A DNA stretch of 64,000 nt, taken from NCBI GenBank assembly GCA_017591395.1, contig WEDG01005657.1, forward strand, positions 62,001 through 126,000, in the 5' to 3' direction. Positions within the stretch are counted from its first letter, which is position 1; every line of letters begins with the position of its first letter. Source of the stretch: Schistocephalus solidus. Lineage: Eukaryota > Platyhelminthes > Cestoda > Diphyllobothriidea > Diphyllobothriidae. The position numbers and the translations under genes were made by a program. The notes below the pieces were generated by a model that worked only from the letters and a program-made list of their open reading frames with translations, ran no database searches and was not told the origin of the DNA. Shown here piece after piece: positions 1-10,766 of this stretch.

Positions 1-520
1 GGGTATGCTGTCTTTTCGAATTTTGGTAAGCCGTATAGTCGACGTATTTGCGTGCCGACGGGGTTGAAACGCTCTAGATCATGTTCATTTATGAAACCCT
101 CCGTTTATAGTCTTTTCAAACATTCAGTTAGTTGTGTTTCAACCTCCTCCGTACGATCCTTCTTCCCTTCTGTTTCTCTAAACTTTTCTTTATCCGACAG
201 AATTGATAGGATTTTCGTAACGTAGTCCTTTCTGTCTATTAAAACAATGCCAGTTCCTTTATCTGGCTTCGTTATGAGGGTATCTTTGTTTTGCCAGAGA
301 TGTTTCAATTTCTCCATGTGCGACGTCACTAACAAGCCTCGCCATTATTCAAGTATTGATAAGAGCAATTAATTAATGTAGACTTGAGATGTTTTAGGGT
401 CTCTGTCGAAACTGGCTGAAGGTCGTGGGTGTGATTCAGGAGGTTCTCAAACTCTGTTTTAACCTCTAACTGGCTGGGTTTCTGATGAGAATTTATCGAA
501 AGCCAACGTCTGCTCACCAA
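1..520 (-). pseudogene. Penelope-like element (PLE) reverse transcriptase, N-terminal part
   Basis: The minus strand encodes, in order, a helical stretch (520-329), the block ITKPDKGTGIVLIDRKDY with SDKEKF after it (about 270-165), and LYGLPKFEK near position 20. Established knowledge: a TKPDKG...DY block followed by a RLYGLPK block is typical of the RT of Penelope-like retroelements. The reading changes frame near 330 and again near 100, so this copy is broken. The catalytic palm would lie beyond the window edge. What looks like an upstream PLE copy ends at about 1880 on the same strand, which suggests a tandem arrangement. Family assignment is fairly secure; the state of the rest of the element is unknown. 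Confidence 0.72.
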
Positions 521-661
521 ATTGTCTTTCTAATTTTTCAGTGGGAATTTTCGCAACTTGCACATGTATTTAGTCGTTTTACTTTATACGGCACCTCCCC
601 ATTTAGTTTGACTTAGCGGAATATTCGGATAAACTTGAAATACGAAGCTTGAAATGATCTT

Positions 662-696
662 GTGGTGGTGGTGGTGGTGGTGGTGGGGTGGTGGTG
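662..696. repeat. (TGG)n microsatellite
   Basis: Tandem TGG units with one interruption. The open frame 688-1029 begins inside it; that frame (113 codons) resembles nothing I recognise. Confidence 0.9.
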
Positions 697-1879
697 AGCC
701 CACGTTGCGTAGGTTGTGCAGTTGATTTCTATGGTCTGGGGCGTTTGGAGGAGCGCATTAATCGGCACTACCGTCCTTTAGGATTACAGTGTTGTGTTCC
801 TCCCTTACCTCCCGTTGTTGTTAGATTACCGTGTTCACCAGCTCTACCTGAAGACCTCCCGTGGTTCTTAGTTGATTTTGAGACGTATAAGTTAGTCTTT
901 CAAGATTTCATTGCAAAGTTTTTCTCTGTGCTTATCGCTAGAGACGGATGGAAATGCCACCGTAAAAATGTCTATTCGGCAGTAGCTGATCTGGCGTCCT
1001 CGCCAAGTGTTCTCTCCACCGGAATTTAATCTTTTTCAACTTAGAGGAATTCTGGGTGTACCGGTGGATTCTATGATGTGGGTGTCGGAGATCCGTTTCT
1101 GCCAGTTCTTCCTTATTATCCTCTGATGGCAGCTTGTTGGAAATAAGGAGGCTTCTTGCTTGCTTTCGGCAGATCACCCAGGTAACTCGGCTTTATAGAA
1201 CAATTGATAAGATGACAGTCCTGTATATCCTCATCTTGGTTTTGAAAATGCAATGACGGTTTCACATTGATGTGCTGATTGCGATTTCACGGTCGATTTT
1301 GCTTCTTGAGATCAGGTTTCCCGCACAGGATAGTTTTCCACAGCGTTCAAATGACTACCCATGACATTAATTAAGGATTAACTCATGCAAAATGCCGAAA
1401 TTTACAAAAGATTGATATTCGCTCGCAAACCGGCACCAGCGTATGTACCAGAGCTTTGAAATTACAATAAACAACCTTAGAAAATTTAAAACTTAAAGGA
1501 AATATGAACGGTAGTATTCGTGTATTTTGAAATACCAATTTTTTAATAGGGGCAAACTCGAAAGCGGGAAGAATTACTGTAGCTGTGACTAGTAAATGTA
1601 AATAAGTGATATATTTTCTGTTGAAAATGAAAGAACTCACTTTTGTCTTTAAATTTGAGCATTTTTCGCTATATTTATTTACTTTTAGGCCCAGTTCTAA
1701 GATTGCGAATGCTCAGCAGAATAGCTAAGTATATGCTTAGAGTTTGCGAAAACTGGTAATCTTCTGCTTGTTGCGTTTTAAAATTACGCATTATCAAATA
1801 CTGCGTTAAAAAAGTATCGTGCCACACGCTTCAAATTTCACATAGATTAAGTAAAAAAGGTTGTTCGCTCGCCGGAATC
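697..1879. other. No recognised gene; possible 5' part of a minus-strand PLE
   Basis: There are open frames at 688-1029 (plus) and 938-1177 (minus, basic, 79 codons), but I recognise no domain in either. By position the minus-strand stretch would be the poorly conserved N-terminal region of the PLE copy whose RT lies at 1-520. This is inference from position only. Confidence 0.3.
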
Positions 1880-1935
1880 ATGACTTTATTCGTCTAAGCT
1901 TTCGAACTCTTACTGAAGTCCATCGTCAGAGATAA
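1880..1935 (-). ncRNA. Hammerhead-ribozyme-like motif at a PLE 3' end
   Basis: Read on the minus strand, CTGACGA (plus 1923-1929) is followed by GGACT, an 8-base loop and AGTTC, which can form a 5-bp stem II with one G-U pair, and then GAAA (plus 1900-1903). CUGANGA, stem II and GAAA in this order are the hammerhead ribozyme core, and such ribozymes are known in the terminal repeats of Penelope-like elements. The motif sits about 90 bases downstream of a PLE endonuclease C-terminus on the same strand, as expected. Stem III pairing and the cleavage triplet are poor, so this copy may be decayed. A related segment lies at 12940-13010. Confidence 0.5.
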
Positions 1936-2021
1936 AAGCGGCAACAAAATTAGCAACTTTTATAGAGGGTAAGAGCCAATTTGACAACAGTGACGCCAGT
2001 CCGGAGGTGACTGCGCAGGGC

Positions 2022-2234
2022 TCAGTATACCGGCGACAGGTCGATAAATCGATTAACTGAGTTCTCATCAGAGGCCAAGGCTTCAATCAATTCTTGGCTT
2101 GTCTTGCTTCTGGTGTGGATGATTATCTTCGTGGCTGCGAAGTTAAATTCGTTACCCGTTTCGTGATTTTTCTGGGTGTTTACCTCCAGAATATTATGTT
2201 CAATTCTCGGCATGGTGAAACAGAATACAGTCAA
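2022..2234 (-). pseudogene. PLE endonuclease C-terminal tail
   Basis: The minus-strand frame has GNEFNF, then IIHTRSKTSQELIEA, then SVNRFIDLSPVY. This matches the end of Penelope-like endonucleases, where a GH.F-type block is followed by a T(R/K)...RE..EAW block and a (S/A)xNRxxDLxPxY block. The GIY-YIG core that should precede it is not recognisable upstream. It lies directly 5' (on the minus strand) of the hammerhead-like motif, so together they form the 3' end of one PLE copy. Confidence 0.68.
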
Positions 2235-3279
2235 ACAAGTTTCTTAATAAAAACGATACGCTTCTTCACATTTGCCTTCATTTGATTTTCAGTGACTTAA
2301 GATAAGATTTTCCTATTCCAAAAGGGATTTATTTTAAACCTTTCGTGTTTATATCAACGCAAAAAAACAATAGGTTTTGTCTTGTGGGGACTTTCTTCTA
2401 TATTCGGCAACTCCCAGTCTCGCCCAAATCCTGCCTGTTTTCCTTCAATATCCAGTTTTGGAAATGTAATTTTCTTTGGTAAAAGGATTTCTCAGCCTCA
2501 AATCCACTCAAAAAATACTCAAAACTATTCACTCAAATTCCATTCACGATATTGCAGGAGTTAGGTCACCTACTGTATATGCCTTGCCTGGTGCCGATTA
2601 CTGTGTGACGACCGTCTTTTGTCTGCCGATTAAAAGTCTAGAGTAAATACATCCTGAGGAAGGGCACCCGAGCTCTACCGTATCTCTTCCCATCGGTTTG
2701 TTTGGTAATATCGATTTATGGTCGTTCCTCACTATAGGCGTTTATCGGCATTGTATTGAACAGGAATCTAAAGAGGGCTTTAGTTACGGGGTCTTCAAAA
2801 GCTGATTCTTTATCACTACCTGGGCCGCCATCCTGTCATAAAACTGCCGGACCGTTAGTGGTAACATGAACCTTTCGGAAGTTCCGAATTTAATTTTTTT
2901 CAGCTTCCATTTCGGTTTAAGGCGTTAAAGGCTTTGGTGATATAGATAAACGTCGTGTAGGGCCAGGCTTTTTTACATGGACTTTTCAGGCATTATCCAC
3001 GTGTGGTAAGTCGTACTAATTGTTCCACAATATTAATACGATCAGTACTATGTTTCTCGAAAAAGTCCTTCGTCCGGGTGTAAGGTCATACTATTGAGAC
3101 GATTGTCGTACCTTTGCTGATCAGTTTCGATAGCAGGATGAACGATGGTTACGTCTTCGGTGCCTTGCTAACTTTGTCTTTTTGCAAAATTTCTCGAATT
3201 TACAATGCCAGAAACTGTGTATGCAAGCGTGGGCGGACAGCGCTTGAATTTGAACTTTCACACAGACCACAGCTAATCA
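2235..3279. other. No recognised gene
   Basis: AT-rich sequence with short open frames only (for example 2382-2564). I see no domain, RNA or clear repeat here. Confidence 0.5.
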
Positions 3280-3425
3280 CCAGGGAAGGCCCATCGTACC
3301 GGCAGGAAACTTCTGACGTCTTTTACTGGATTGGATGCAGTTTGTGGCAAAGAACTTATTTCGGAGAAACTGAGCGATTACTTGAGATGCGGATCCCTGC
3401 TGGACCACGCAGAATTATTGTATAA
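3280..3425 (+). pseudogene. PLE GIY-YIG endonuclease fragment
   Basis: The plus-strand frame contains VFYWIGCSLWQRTYFGETERLL followed by EMRI. This fits the pattern of the PLE GIY-YIG domain: hydrophobic-Y-x-I-x-C, a spacer, Y-x-GET-x-R-x-L, then RI. The second zinc-binding Cys appears to be Trp, and the expected EH after RI is replaced by AGP, so the copy is degenerate. It is on the opposite strand to the PLE fragments at 1-2234 and is therefore a separate copy. The frame is open upstream to 3114, but that part is not recognisable. Confidence 0.6.
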
Positions 3426-4344
3426 GAATAACGTGCCTTATTCGATGGGACCCTTTCGCGTGGTCGAAAATTTCACAAGAATTGACAACTGCATGAACTG
3501 CGAGCTGAGTGAGTCAAGGTTCTCGAACCCACAGTCCACTAGCAAGCTCATCGACTTCCTCTCTTCATTTCTGTTGATACTTCCTCGTCTAGTCAGGGCC
3601 ATTAGTTAAGCGCAGAGCTAACGGGCGAAAATTCCTTGAAGCGATAGCATCGGTGGGCCGAATTGTCCAATAACTAACGATAGTACGGACAAAACGCCTT
3701 AAATGACTCGGATGTGGCTGGCGAATAAATCATCGCAGAATATACGGTTATCGAAAATGAATAGAGAGCCAACTAATTTGGATAGATATGTTGTTCTATC
3801 TCAGCTGCATCCTGTAACTCTGGTGCGTCCACCGCCCTGATCTGTTGGTATCTCTGTTTCTGGTTTCGCGTGAATCCAAGGCATTAGGCGAATGAACTTT
3901 TTGATTAAGCTATCGAATCGCCTCAGTTTTCAGAAATGCAGAACTGTAGGTTTTTGCAGACCTAAGCTGAAATTCAGTCGGCGTTCGGGGCTATTTCACT
4001 TATGATCTGTCGCACTGTCCTGCTGGTCTTAGGCAAATCTGGTCACGAACGGTTTCCACTTTGAGTGTGTCTATTGATCGGTTTCTCATTGGCTAGAAAT
4101 AGATGGTTGACTTTACCTTGATATGGTTCTTCTTTTCGCAACCGTCGGTCTATAACTGAAGTTACTGTATTGCAAGCAAATAATGTATCCTGCCCTTTTT
4201 ACCCATGTTGCAATCGACTTCGGCATCGGAAAACTGTAGTTTTGTTTGTGTAGATTCGATGGAACTAGTTTTTGTCTGAGGGCAGCTGCAAGATTTCCTC
4301 GGCTCATGCGTCAGATGTGCTCGTCATTTTTACCGACTGCTGTT
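3426..4344. other. No recognised gene
   Basis: Only short unassigned frames (3331-3609 plus, 4113-4307 minus), without recognisable motifs. Confidence 0.5.
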
Positions 4345-4510
4345 TATTCAGGTGACCGAAAAGAAGTGCATCCAAAAGCCGAAATCCTAGCACGACTGAA
4401 ATATCTTTGGATTATGCTGTTTGATCATCAATATTGCAAGCTTACGTTAGTAGTCCTTTCTAATTTAAAACACATTTCAGAATTACGCTTAACGCGTCAC
4501 GAGTTTGGTC
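4345..4510 (+). repeat. Right arm of the palindromic element family (copy 3)
   Basis: Shares AAAAGCC, then ATCCTA(G)C, then GACTGAAATATCTTTG, and further on AAAACACATTTCAGAATT, in the same order and spacing as the right arm of the palindromic element at 14840-15805. The matching left arm is not evident upstream, so this is a solo or truncated arm. Confidence 0.72.
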
Positions 4511-5689
4511 CCTGACAGTTGTCAATGTCGTGACCGAGGGTGAATCGACGTTATATTTCCGTGTATGGTGTTGTGAAAGGTTATGGTAGCGACCGAAATT
4601 ACTGGCAGTAAGCAAGGGAATGGGAACGCATATGTTGCCTTGTTTATGTCTAGACTGTTTATGTTGCGTCCAACATCTAGCTGTACGTGTAGTACAAACT
4701 ATCACCTTTTGAACCCATTCCCACGTGTAAGGCTAAGCTGCGCGTCTTGGGTTTTTTCAGGCTCCCAGGCGGCTGCCGAATTCTATTATGACTATCGACT
4801 TAAAGTAGGATAACGGTCAAAGTTAATATGCTCCGCCCATGGGACTAAAGGCCGCATTGTCAGCAAAACTGGTAGTTTTGGAGGAATGTGGGTCAAGAGT
4901 TGATTTTACATGTAACTTAGTGACGAACAAGCCCTGTGCTTTAACTAAATTTGACGAGAAAACTTGCGTAATACCGGCCTTAGTTCCCGGCGCCGTATTG
5001 ATACACTTACAAGATTTCGTTAAAGCGACTGATGGGAGACTAGACTCAGTGAATTACCGGTATGCATGTGTCCTTTCCGACTGACCGATTCAGGCCAACC
5101 ACACAATTTCACCGGCAATACGCTGGTTACCCTCGTATGCTTAGGCCCTCCAGTCGAACCGGTCAATGTGGTGTGATTGCCGTACTGTACGAACACAGTC
5201 GCCCACCATATGCGGACAGCTGTTTTAGAGCCCGATCTCGGGTCGCATAATCTTCTGCCGCAGCCGTTTTCCTACGTGTCAACGGCTCGGTAACGTAGTC
5301 GCCGCACATCAGAAAAGATCAGCACCGAGCTTGCCAACGCGACAGACGAATAAATGAGCGCCGCGGCATTAAAGCGAATTTGTTTAGCTGGCGTGCTACA
5401 GAAGGAAGCCGATCCCCGTAGCCGCACTTCTGTGTAGGTTTGGCACGGGCATGTAGCCTGTGCTACCTTTACACTGCCTTCATCATCCTTAAGAAATAGG
5501 CGATTTCAGTAGTGTATGGACATGAAAATATTATAAACTAGCTTCAACAGCGCGAGCAAGCAGTACTGGGGCAAGCAGGGGAACTAGCAGTAAGGATGGC
5601 TTACATGGCTCCTAAACAGGACATAGAATAGGAACATCTCACCCAAGTAATAAACATGGCCCTGTGCCTAATTCTAGGAAGGGTAAATA
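4511..5689. other. Unassigned sequence with open frames
   Basis: GC content is somewhat higher here than in the flanks. Frames 4583-4813, 4839-5084 (81 codons, four Cys) and 5062-5250 overlap on the plus strand. I recognise no domain and see no splice-site support. Confidence 0.35.
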
Positions 5690-5830
5690 TCCGCGTATTC
5701 TAACCCTACCACTTGCCCTAACTTAAGCCTAAACCGTAGTCCTAATCGTAACCTTAACTCCACCCTAGACCCTGGCATCACAATTACCACTAACCATAAA
5801 CATAATCTAAACGTAACCCTTACTTTTCCC
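5690..5830 (-). repeat. Degenerate telomere-like (TAACCC-type) array
   Basis: Loosely repeated TAACCCTA, AACCTTAAC and AACCATAAAC units follow the lead-in GGAAGGGTAAATAT. The same lead-in precedes the same kind of array at 21890-22090, and similar arrays in the opposite orientation occur at 14490-14577 and 31745-31805. The array is therefore part of a dispersed repeat, not a chromosome end. Confidence 0.7.
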
Positions 5831-5835
5831 AGCCA

Positions 5836-6160
5836 GTCTTTGTCGGTTCCACATTATCAACATATGCTACACGTCGCTATGCGACTACCTGTGAGTACTC
5901 TAGTCTGAGTTCCAGAGCACAACGGAACATAAATGGTCCTTAAGCAGATCGGTGAGCCACACACTATCATCATATTCCCGATCGCAACCGACAAAGCAAC
6001 GAGCCCGTGGCTCAATGGTAGAGCGTTCGACTCAAATAGCAAAGGTCGCGGGTTCGAATCCCAGGTGTTCCACACTTGGTATTGGGTATGACTGGCTGAT
6101 GACGGCTAATAAGCCAGAAATGGCCATCCCGGTCTCCCTTGTCTTTGTCGGTTCCACATT

Positions 6161-6165
<5 letters not shown>
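5836..6165 (+). mobile_element. tRNA-derived SINE
   Basis: A tRNA-like head lies at 6001-6072, with a good A box (TGGCTCAATGG) and a perfect B box (GGTTCGAATCC). The acceptor and anticodon stems do not pair well, so this is not a functional tRNA. The loop would read CAA, a Leu-type anticodon, if folded. After it comes a body (TATGACTGGCTG, GACGGCTAATAAG, CAGAAATGGCCATC) that recurs at about 31835-31910. The tail string GTCTTTGTCGGTTCCACATT occurs at about 5836 and again at about 6140, so two partial copies or a target duplication bound this block. Confidence 0.75.

Positions 6166-6209
<44 letters not shown>
6164..6209. repeat. (TA)n microsatellite
   Basis: About 23 TA units directly at the SINE 3' end; possibly the expanded tail of the element. 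Confidence 0.95.
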
Positions 6210-6211
<2 letters not shown>

Positions 6212-8584
6212 ATTGGGCGGAAGTAAGGGATCAGAATGGCCCCCTAAGCAGCGTAGTAGTATCATTGGTGTGAGAGTCCTCTGCAGTCGGTGAACCGTTC
6301 CAATTAGTGCATCGAACAGCAATAAAGAGATTTTAAAATAATTATACGATAGCACTAAAACCCCCTTCCTTGGCTTAGGTAAGAAATCGTTATCCACCTC
6401 TAGTGCTGATCTCGGAGTTCGATGACGTTTTTCGAAGTGACCTTTATTGCGACACACTATCGTCAAAGAGGCAGAACACTGGGTGTGCCTTTTATTTTTT
6501 ATCTTTTGATCAATTACTAAATACACAGCTATGAGGATTTGAAGTTTAGAACCGGGCCCACTTTGCTGCTGATTCCGACTTTCAAACCCTGGGTTAGGTT
6601 CTATTGGCTGCTATCACATGTAGGTGAGTTAGTTGCCTACCTTGATTTCAAGACTTAAATATATCAATGGCGTGCAAGTGCTTGTCCGTTAATTTGCATA
6701 AATTTGTTGCCGCTTCCGCTGCTCCACGGTAAATCCGAATTCATAAAAAGTGGTCAGTGTTCCTCTTATTCACTTTTTATGTAAAACGCTCTTAGAAGTT
6801 TAGAAAAATACTTGCACAGTGAATCCTTTAACTATGCTGCATTTCCACTTATAAGTATCGGTCATTCGATCACAATCCGTCGTTGATTTTGACGAAGCAT
6901 TTTCGACTATTCTTCTGTTGGGGTCGATGTTGTGTGACTGTTGTTTCGGCCTTTTACTATTTTTTTAAAATTGGCAGAGTAAATGACTGACCCATTTTCC
7001 TATGGAAACAAACCGGAGCATTTAACTTTGTCATATGAATCTGCTGACAATATTCAGCCTTTATTGGCCTTCATACCAAGTTTATTTTTGGCCACTCGTG
7101 CTATCCTTTCTTTTTAGATTTTTAATGGTCTGCTGGGGGAAATTCACTTAATGCTCACTAACCAGAACTGTATAAGGGTGATGGTGACCCCCTACTAAAT
7201 AGAAGTCCTCGGATGCCATTTTGCTGAGGCAGCTGCCAGCACACTAAAGAGTACAGTAATTTAATTGGGATGATAGGAGCATGTTAAGGGGGACGCAGGC
7301 CTATGACAGACAGAGCCCTAGAAACTGCCCAAGTTGCGCAACTGTTGTTGTCCATCTCCGGTAAAAACGACTTACTGAGGCTCAAACTCTAATTCCTCGA
7401 TATAGCTCTGTCTTTACCACAACTATCACTGACCCATTCATCTTCATTGTTTTGCATCGACTCAGCGCTGTTCCTAGTGAGCATTATTAATGAGTCAGGA
7501 GGTCTTTAGCATCCTGTCACACCAGAAAACTCACACGCAAATCAAAAGACGAAAGGCTCCTGACGCCTGTCCCTAAACAGTAGCTCTGCCTGCGGATAAA
7601 GAACGATCACAGTTGTCCTTAAAGCCTGCATGCCTAACGCAGAAGCCTGCTGCCATACCCTGTAATATAGAAAATCCTACAGACGGAAGAACGGTGCAAT
7701 TTTATGGCTTCCAAAATTAACAGGATATATACGCCTCCCTCTCATTCTTTGTCGGGTTGACCTATGAGCTTGCAGCGCATTGTCATTAAAGCTGTGTCTA
7801 GACTGCGTACTCGCAAACTATGATCAGCTCTGTCGAGAATCTCTTGATAAAGTAGAGACCGTTGCATTTGATCTAGGCGAAACTGGTGTCATTCACGTCT
7901 ACGCCGACTATCGTATCTCAGCTTTCTATACCAGGCAAAGCCGCGATTTTCGCTATGGTGAGAGCTGTGGTGAACTTGCAGCCAAGGAAACTTTTACCAC
8001 CTCGTTTAAGTTAGACGAACGTACTGAATGTCTTTGTTAATTGTATGGCCCATAAAACCTTTAGAAATAACCGCACACGAAGTGCCCCCGATTTTTGTTC
8101 TTTGCAAGCTTCGTATAGCCCTTATGTTTAAGGTAACTGTTTCTGCTAACCAATCATTTTCCGTGCGTGAGTAAATGGTTAAAAATTTAGCATACATGCA
8201 TTTTTATTCAGAATTCTCCTGACTACTTTTTTTGGTTGATAATTGGGTTGACACGGACGCCGGTAATTCCAAAGACTTTTACTACCGCTTTGTCTGATAG
8301 GGCGACTAACAGTCGTTTCCTCCTTTTGGGGGCGTGAATTTCACTCAACTCAATGACATTCTAATGATGGCCAACTAGTGAACGCATATTTAATCAGTAA
8401 TTGCTCTTTAGTAACGTCGTTCTTCTTTTCGCTCTGAACAGTTCTTTATTAGAAGGCAATTCGGCAAACATATGTTTTCGGCAATTCATCATTGGCCTCA
8501 TGTATTTGCGTTGCAAATTAAAACATGAGACATTGACAGGATTTATAAGTTATTAGGTTGTGGTTTTTCTTCCGTTTCTTCTAG
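6210..8584. other. No recognised gene; upstream intron or flank of the CUT gene
   Basis: The first supported CUT-gene exon begins with an acceptor at 8584, so at least one exon must lie upstream. I could not identify it. The frame 7780-8040 (86 codons, plus) ends before the acceptor and has no recognisable domain. Confidence 0.4.
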
Positions 8585-9113
8585 CCTTCTAGTGGACTTT
8601 CTGTTAGCAGCCAACATCTAATTCCTCCAGTCTGTCCAGTTGGGATGTTCGGTCCACCAGCCGCTTCGGCCATATCCTGCCTGCCAAATTTCTCGCCCAA
8701 CCACATATCCGTCCATTTCTCCAGTCCACTCACCTGTGTTTCCCCAAACCGTGCCTCCGAGGAACACTTAGACCCAATCACTTCTTCTCTCCTTGGTGGC
8801 CCCAGCCCGTCTTCCGGGGGTCCTCTGCTGCCCACACATGATTTGGCCTCAGACACTACTGTGGCAATGACGACGATGCCAAACCCTTCTGCGCCATCTG
8901 ACGGGGAAACGGAAGTTGGTCCTACTGGAAAGCCTGGTAGCGTTTATGATGTTCCTTCGCAGTCTAGCCCCGGAGATCTCTGTCTATCACTCCCGTCACG
9001 GGAGGCAATAGCAAGCATGGGACCACTAAACACAGCGGAGATTGCCCAACGGACCAAAGAAACACTCCAACGCTATTCGATCAGTCAAAGAGCTTTTGGT
9101 CTGCGTGTGTTAG
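8585..9113 (+). CDS. CUT-domain transcription factor, exon with first half of CUT domain A
   Basis: An acceptor with a long pyrimidine tract (TTTCTTCTAG) opens a frame of 176 codons plus one base, ending at the donor TTAG|GTAATT (phase 1). The exon has a Ser/Pro/Thr-rich region (about residues 1-145) and then LNTAEIAQRTKETL with SISQRAFGLRVLG. This matches the start of a CUT domain (LDTxEIxxxVKExL, then xISQRLFGExVLG). CUT domains bind DNA in the nucleus; the family includes CUX, SATB and ONECUT. The start codon is not here: the upstream in-frame stop at 8582 precedes the acceptor, so the N-terminus is in earlier exons. More than one CUT domain argues against ONECUT; CUX-like is my preferred reading. 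Confidence 0.85.
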
Positions 9114-9553
9114 GTAATTTATTTGGGTTTCCTGGTTTTCTTTTCTTTAAGTTCTACCCATTGACTTGTTATTTCACGTATGAACATATGAAGTTTATGC
9201 CCATTTTGGCACCTTTGAATGAATTTTTCAGTATTGTTAGTCCGAACTACTCCAACGAAACCTATCCAAGGTAATTCCTTTCACGTTGGAGGAGCGTTGT
9301 TTATTAACCAAAAATGTACAGCTGAAGTATTTCCTGTATCTGTAAACTCATCATTTTTGGTAAGTCATCTCCCTACGTCTGGGTAAGGATAAAGCACTCC
9401 AGTGATTTACGTCCCTGCTCATGGTATGCACAAGTAGTAAGATGATTTTTTATCATTCGCATAGGCTTCCATCTAAATTTATTGTTTCATTAATTGGACT
9501 GTCATAATCTTACCATCCGTTTAACTTGCGTAATAAATACAGAAAATTATGTA
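9114..9553. other. Intron of the CUT gene, first part
   Basis: AT-rich and non-coding; nothing recognised before the MITE. Confidence 0.6.
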
Positions 9554-9786
9554 TAACTTGGAGTAACTTGGTATATTTGAGGGTCTGTATGTGCAAACCG
9601 AATTTCGCTATGAATATTTGGGCCGGAGTCCGTCAGCCACTGTGGGCTAACCGCGTGTAATTCACAGGCTGCCAACAGACAGTCAGTAGTATAACCTATG
9701 TAATTATTTGCCATCGGCTTAAATATTCATACCAACTTTAGATCTGCACATATAGACCCTAAAATATACTCATTTACTCCAAGTTA
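9554..9786. mobile_element. MITE-like palindromic element with probable TA target duplication
   Basis: The left end reads TAACTTGGAGTAA...GTATATTTGAGGGTCT.TATGTGCA, and the right end is its imperfect reverse complement (TGCACATATAGACCCT, then TTACTCCAAGTTA). The arms are about 75 bp and continue inward (TATGAATATTTGGGCC against GGCTTAAATATTCATA). If the outer TA is a target duplication, the element is about 229 bp starting ACTTGG, the pattern of Tc1/mariner-type MITEs. It has no coding capacity and sits in a CUT-gene intron. Confidence 0.78.
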
Positions 9787-10637
9787 GAGAATAATTTTTG
9801 TGGAACTTAAAAACGTAAAATTTAAAAACTGGTGTATCTACCAGAAAGCACAGGGAATGCTGGGGGATCCACTGATGTGCCTAACTCCTCGCAGCTGTGC
9901 CATTCAGCGGCAGAATATCGACGAAACACGTATCTGGGCTGTTATTGGGTATCTGTGCTGCCACTATGGTAACTAATTACGTAGGTTATAATGAGTACAC
10001 TCATCTCTTCGAACTGCCCTTGACAGTCTTGTTTTGGAATAAATTCGATCGAATTTGAACTTGAACTTATGTTCCGTTGCCTAATTGGCTAGTTTGTCCT
10101 TCGCATTCTGACACGGGCACTATTATATCAGGGGCAGCGGTGAACTGTGTTGTATGTTCAGTTATCGTATTATGATTATCAACAATGGAAAGCAGTCGTC
10201 CAACAACCAATTTGCTATAAATTCCCTACAATCAAAATCTTGGCGTCTGAAGGTTCGATTTGATTAGTAACACTGTAGGTCCGTTTCAAAATCACACCAA
10301 TTGTCATGGTTGATCTCGGGAAGCCAAGAGTCCTCTAGCATCGGTTCAATTTAGTTATCGAGATTTACAACCCATTCACCCGTTTTTTGACTTTACGTGC
10401 AGTTCTTTCTAATTGTTGGGAAGGGCACCGTCATTTCTTTACAACCCGGATTCCTTTTATATTATTACTTTCCAGCACGCGAAAACCGTTTTGGTACTTT
10501 TTCCCTTATAAGAACATTCCTAATTGTGCTCTTTTAACGTATCTTTTTCCGGCCGGGCCAGCCAGCTCACCAAATGAACTAGTACACACCCCGGTTGCTT
10601 CAACTATGCTTAGTGCCCTTTGTCATTTCTGTTTTAG
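9787..10637. other. Intron of the CUT gene, remaining part
   Basis: No exon or repeat recognised. The intron ends with the acceptor CTGTTTTAG just before 10638. Confidence 0.6.
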
Positions 10638-10766
10638 GCCTCTCGCAAGGCAGTGTATCGGACCTCCTCACCCGACCAAAACCCTGGAAGACATTGACAC
10701 ACAAAGGCCGTGAGCCTTATATTCGCATGCACCTTTTCCTGGAAAATCCCTCTCTCCTGTCAAAAG
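10638..10766 (+). CDS. CUT-domain transcription factor, exon with second half of CUT domain A
   Basis: The acceptor TTTTAG and the donor AAAAG|GTACTT enclose 43 codons, entered and left in phase 1. Joined to the previous exon, the split Gly codon reads through to [20 protein letters not shown] and then [13 protein letters not shown]. This is the strongly conserved C-terminal half of a CUT domain ([20 protein letters not shown]). Phase and domain continuity across a 1.5-kb intron make this join very secure. No changes are visible at conserved positions. Confidence 0.92.

Noticed and set aside
688..1029. 113-codon gene with a Pro/Val-rich start
   Set aside because: It begins in a TGG microsatellite, matches no domain, and lies antisense to a probable PLE 5' region.
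6001..6072. Functional tRNA gene (Leu-like)
   Set aside because: A and B boxes are excellent, but the acceptor and anticodon stems do not pair and a SINE body follows directly.
6032..6526. 164-codon minus-strand frame
   Set aside because: It reads through the (TA)n tract as alternating Tyr-Ile and through the SINE; a compositional artefact.
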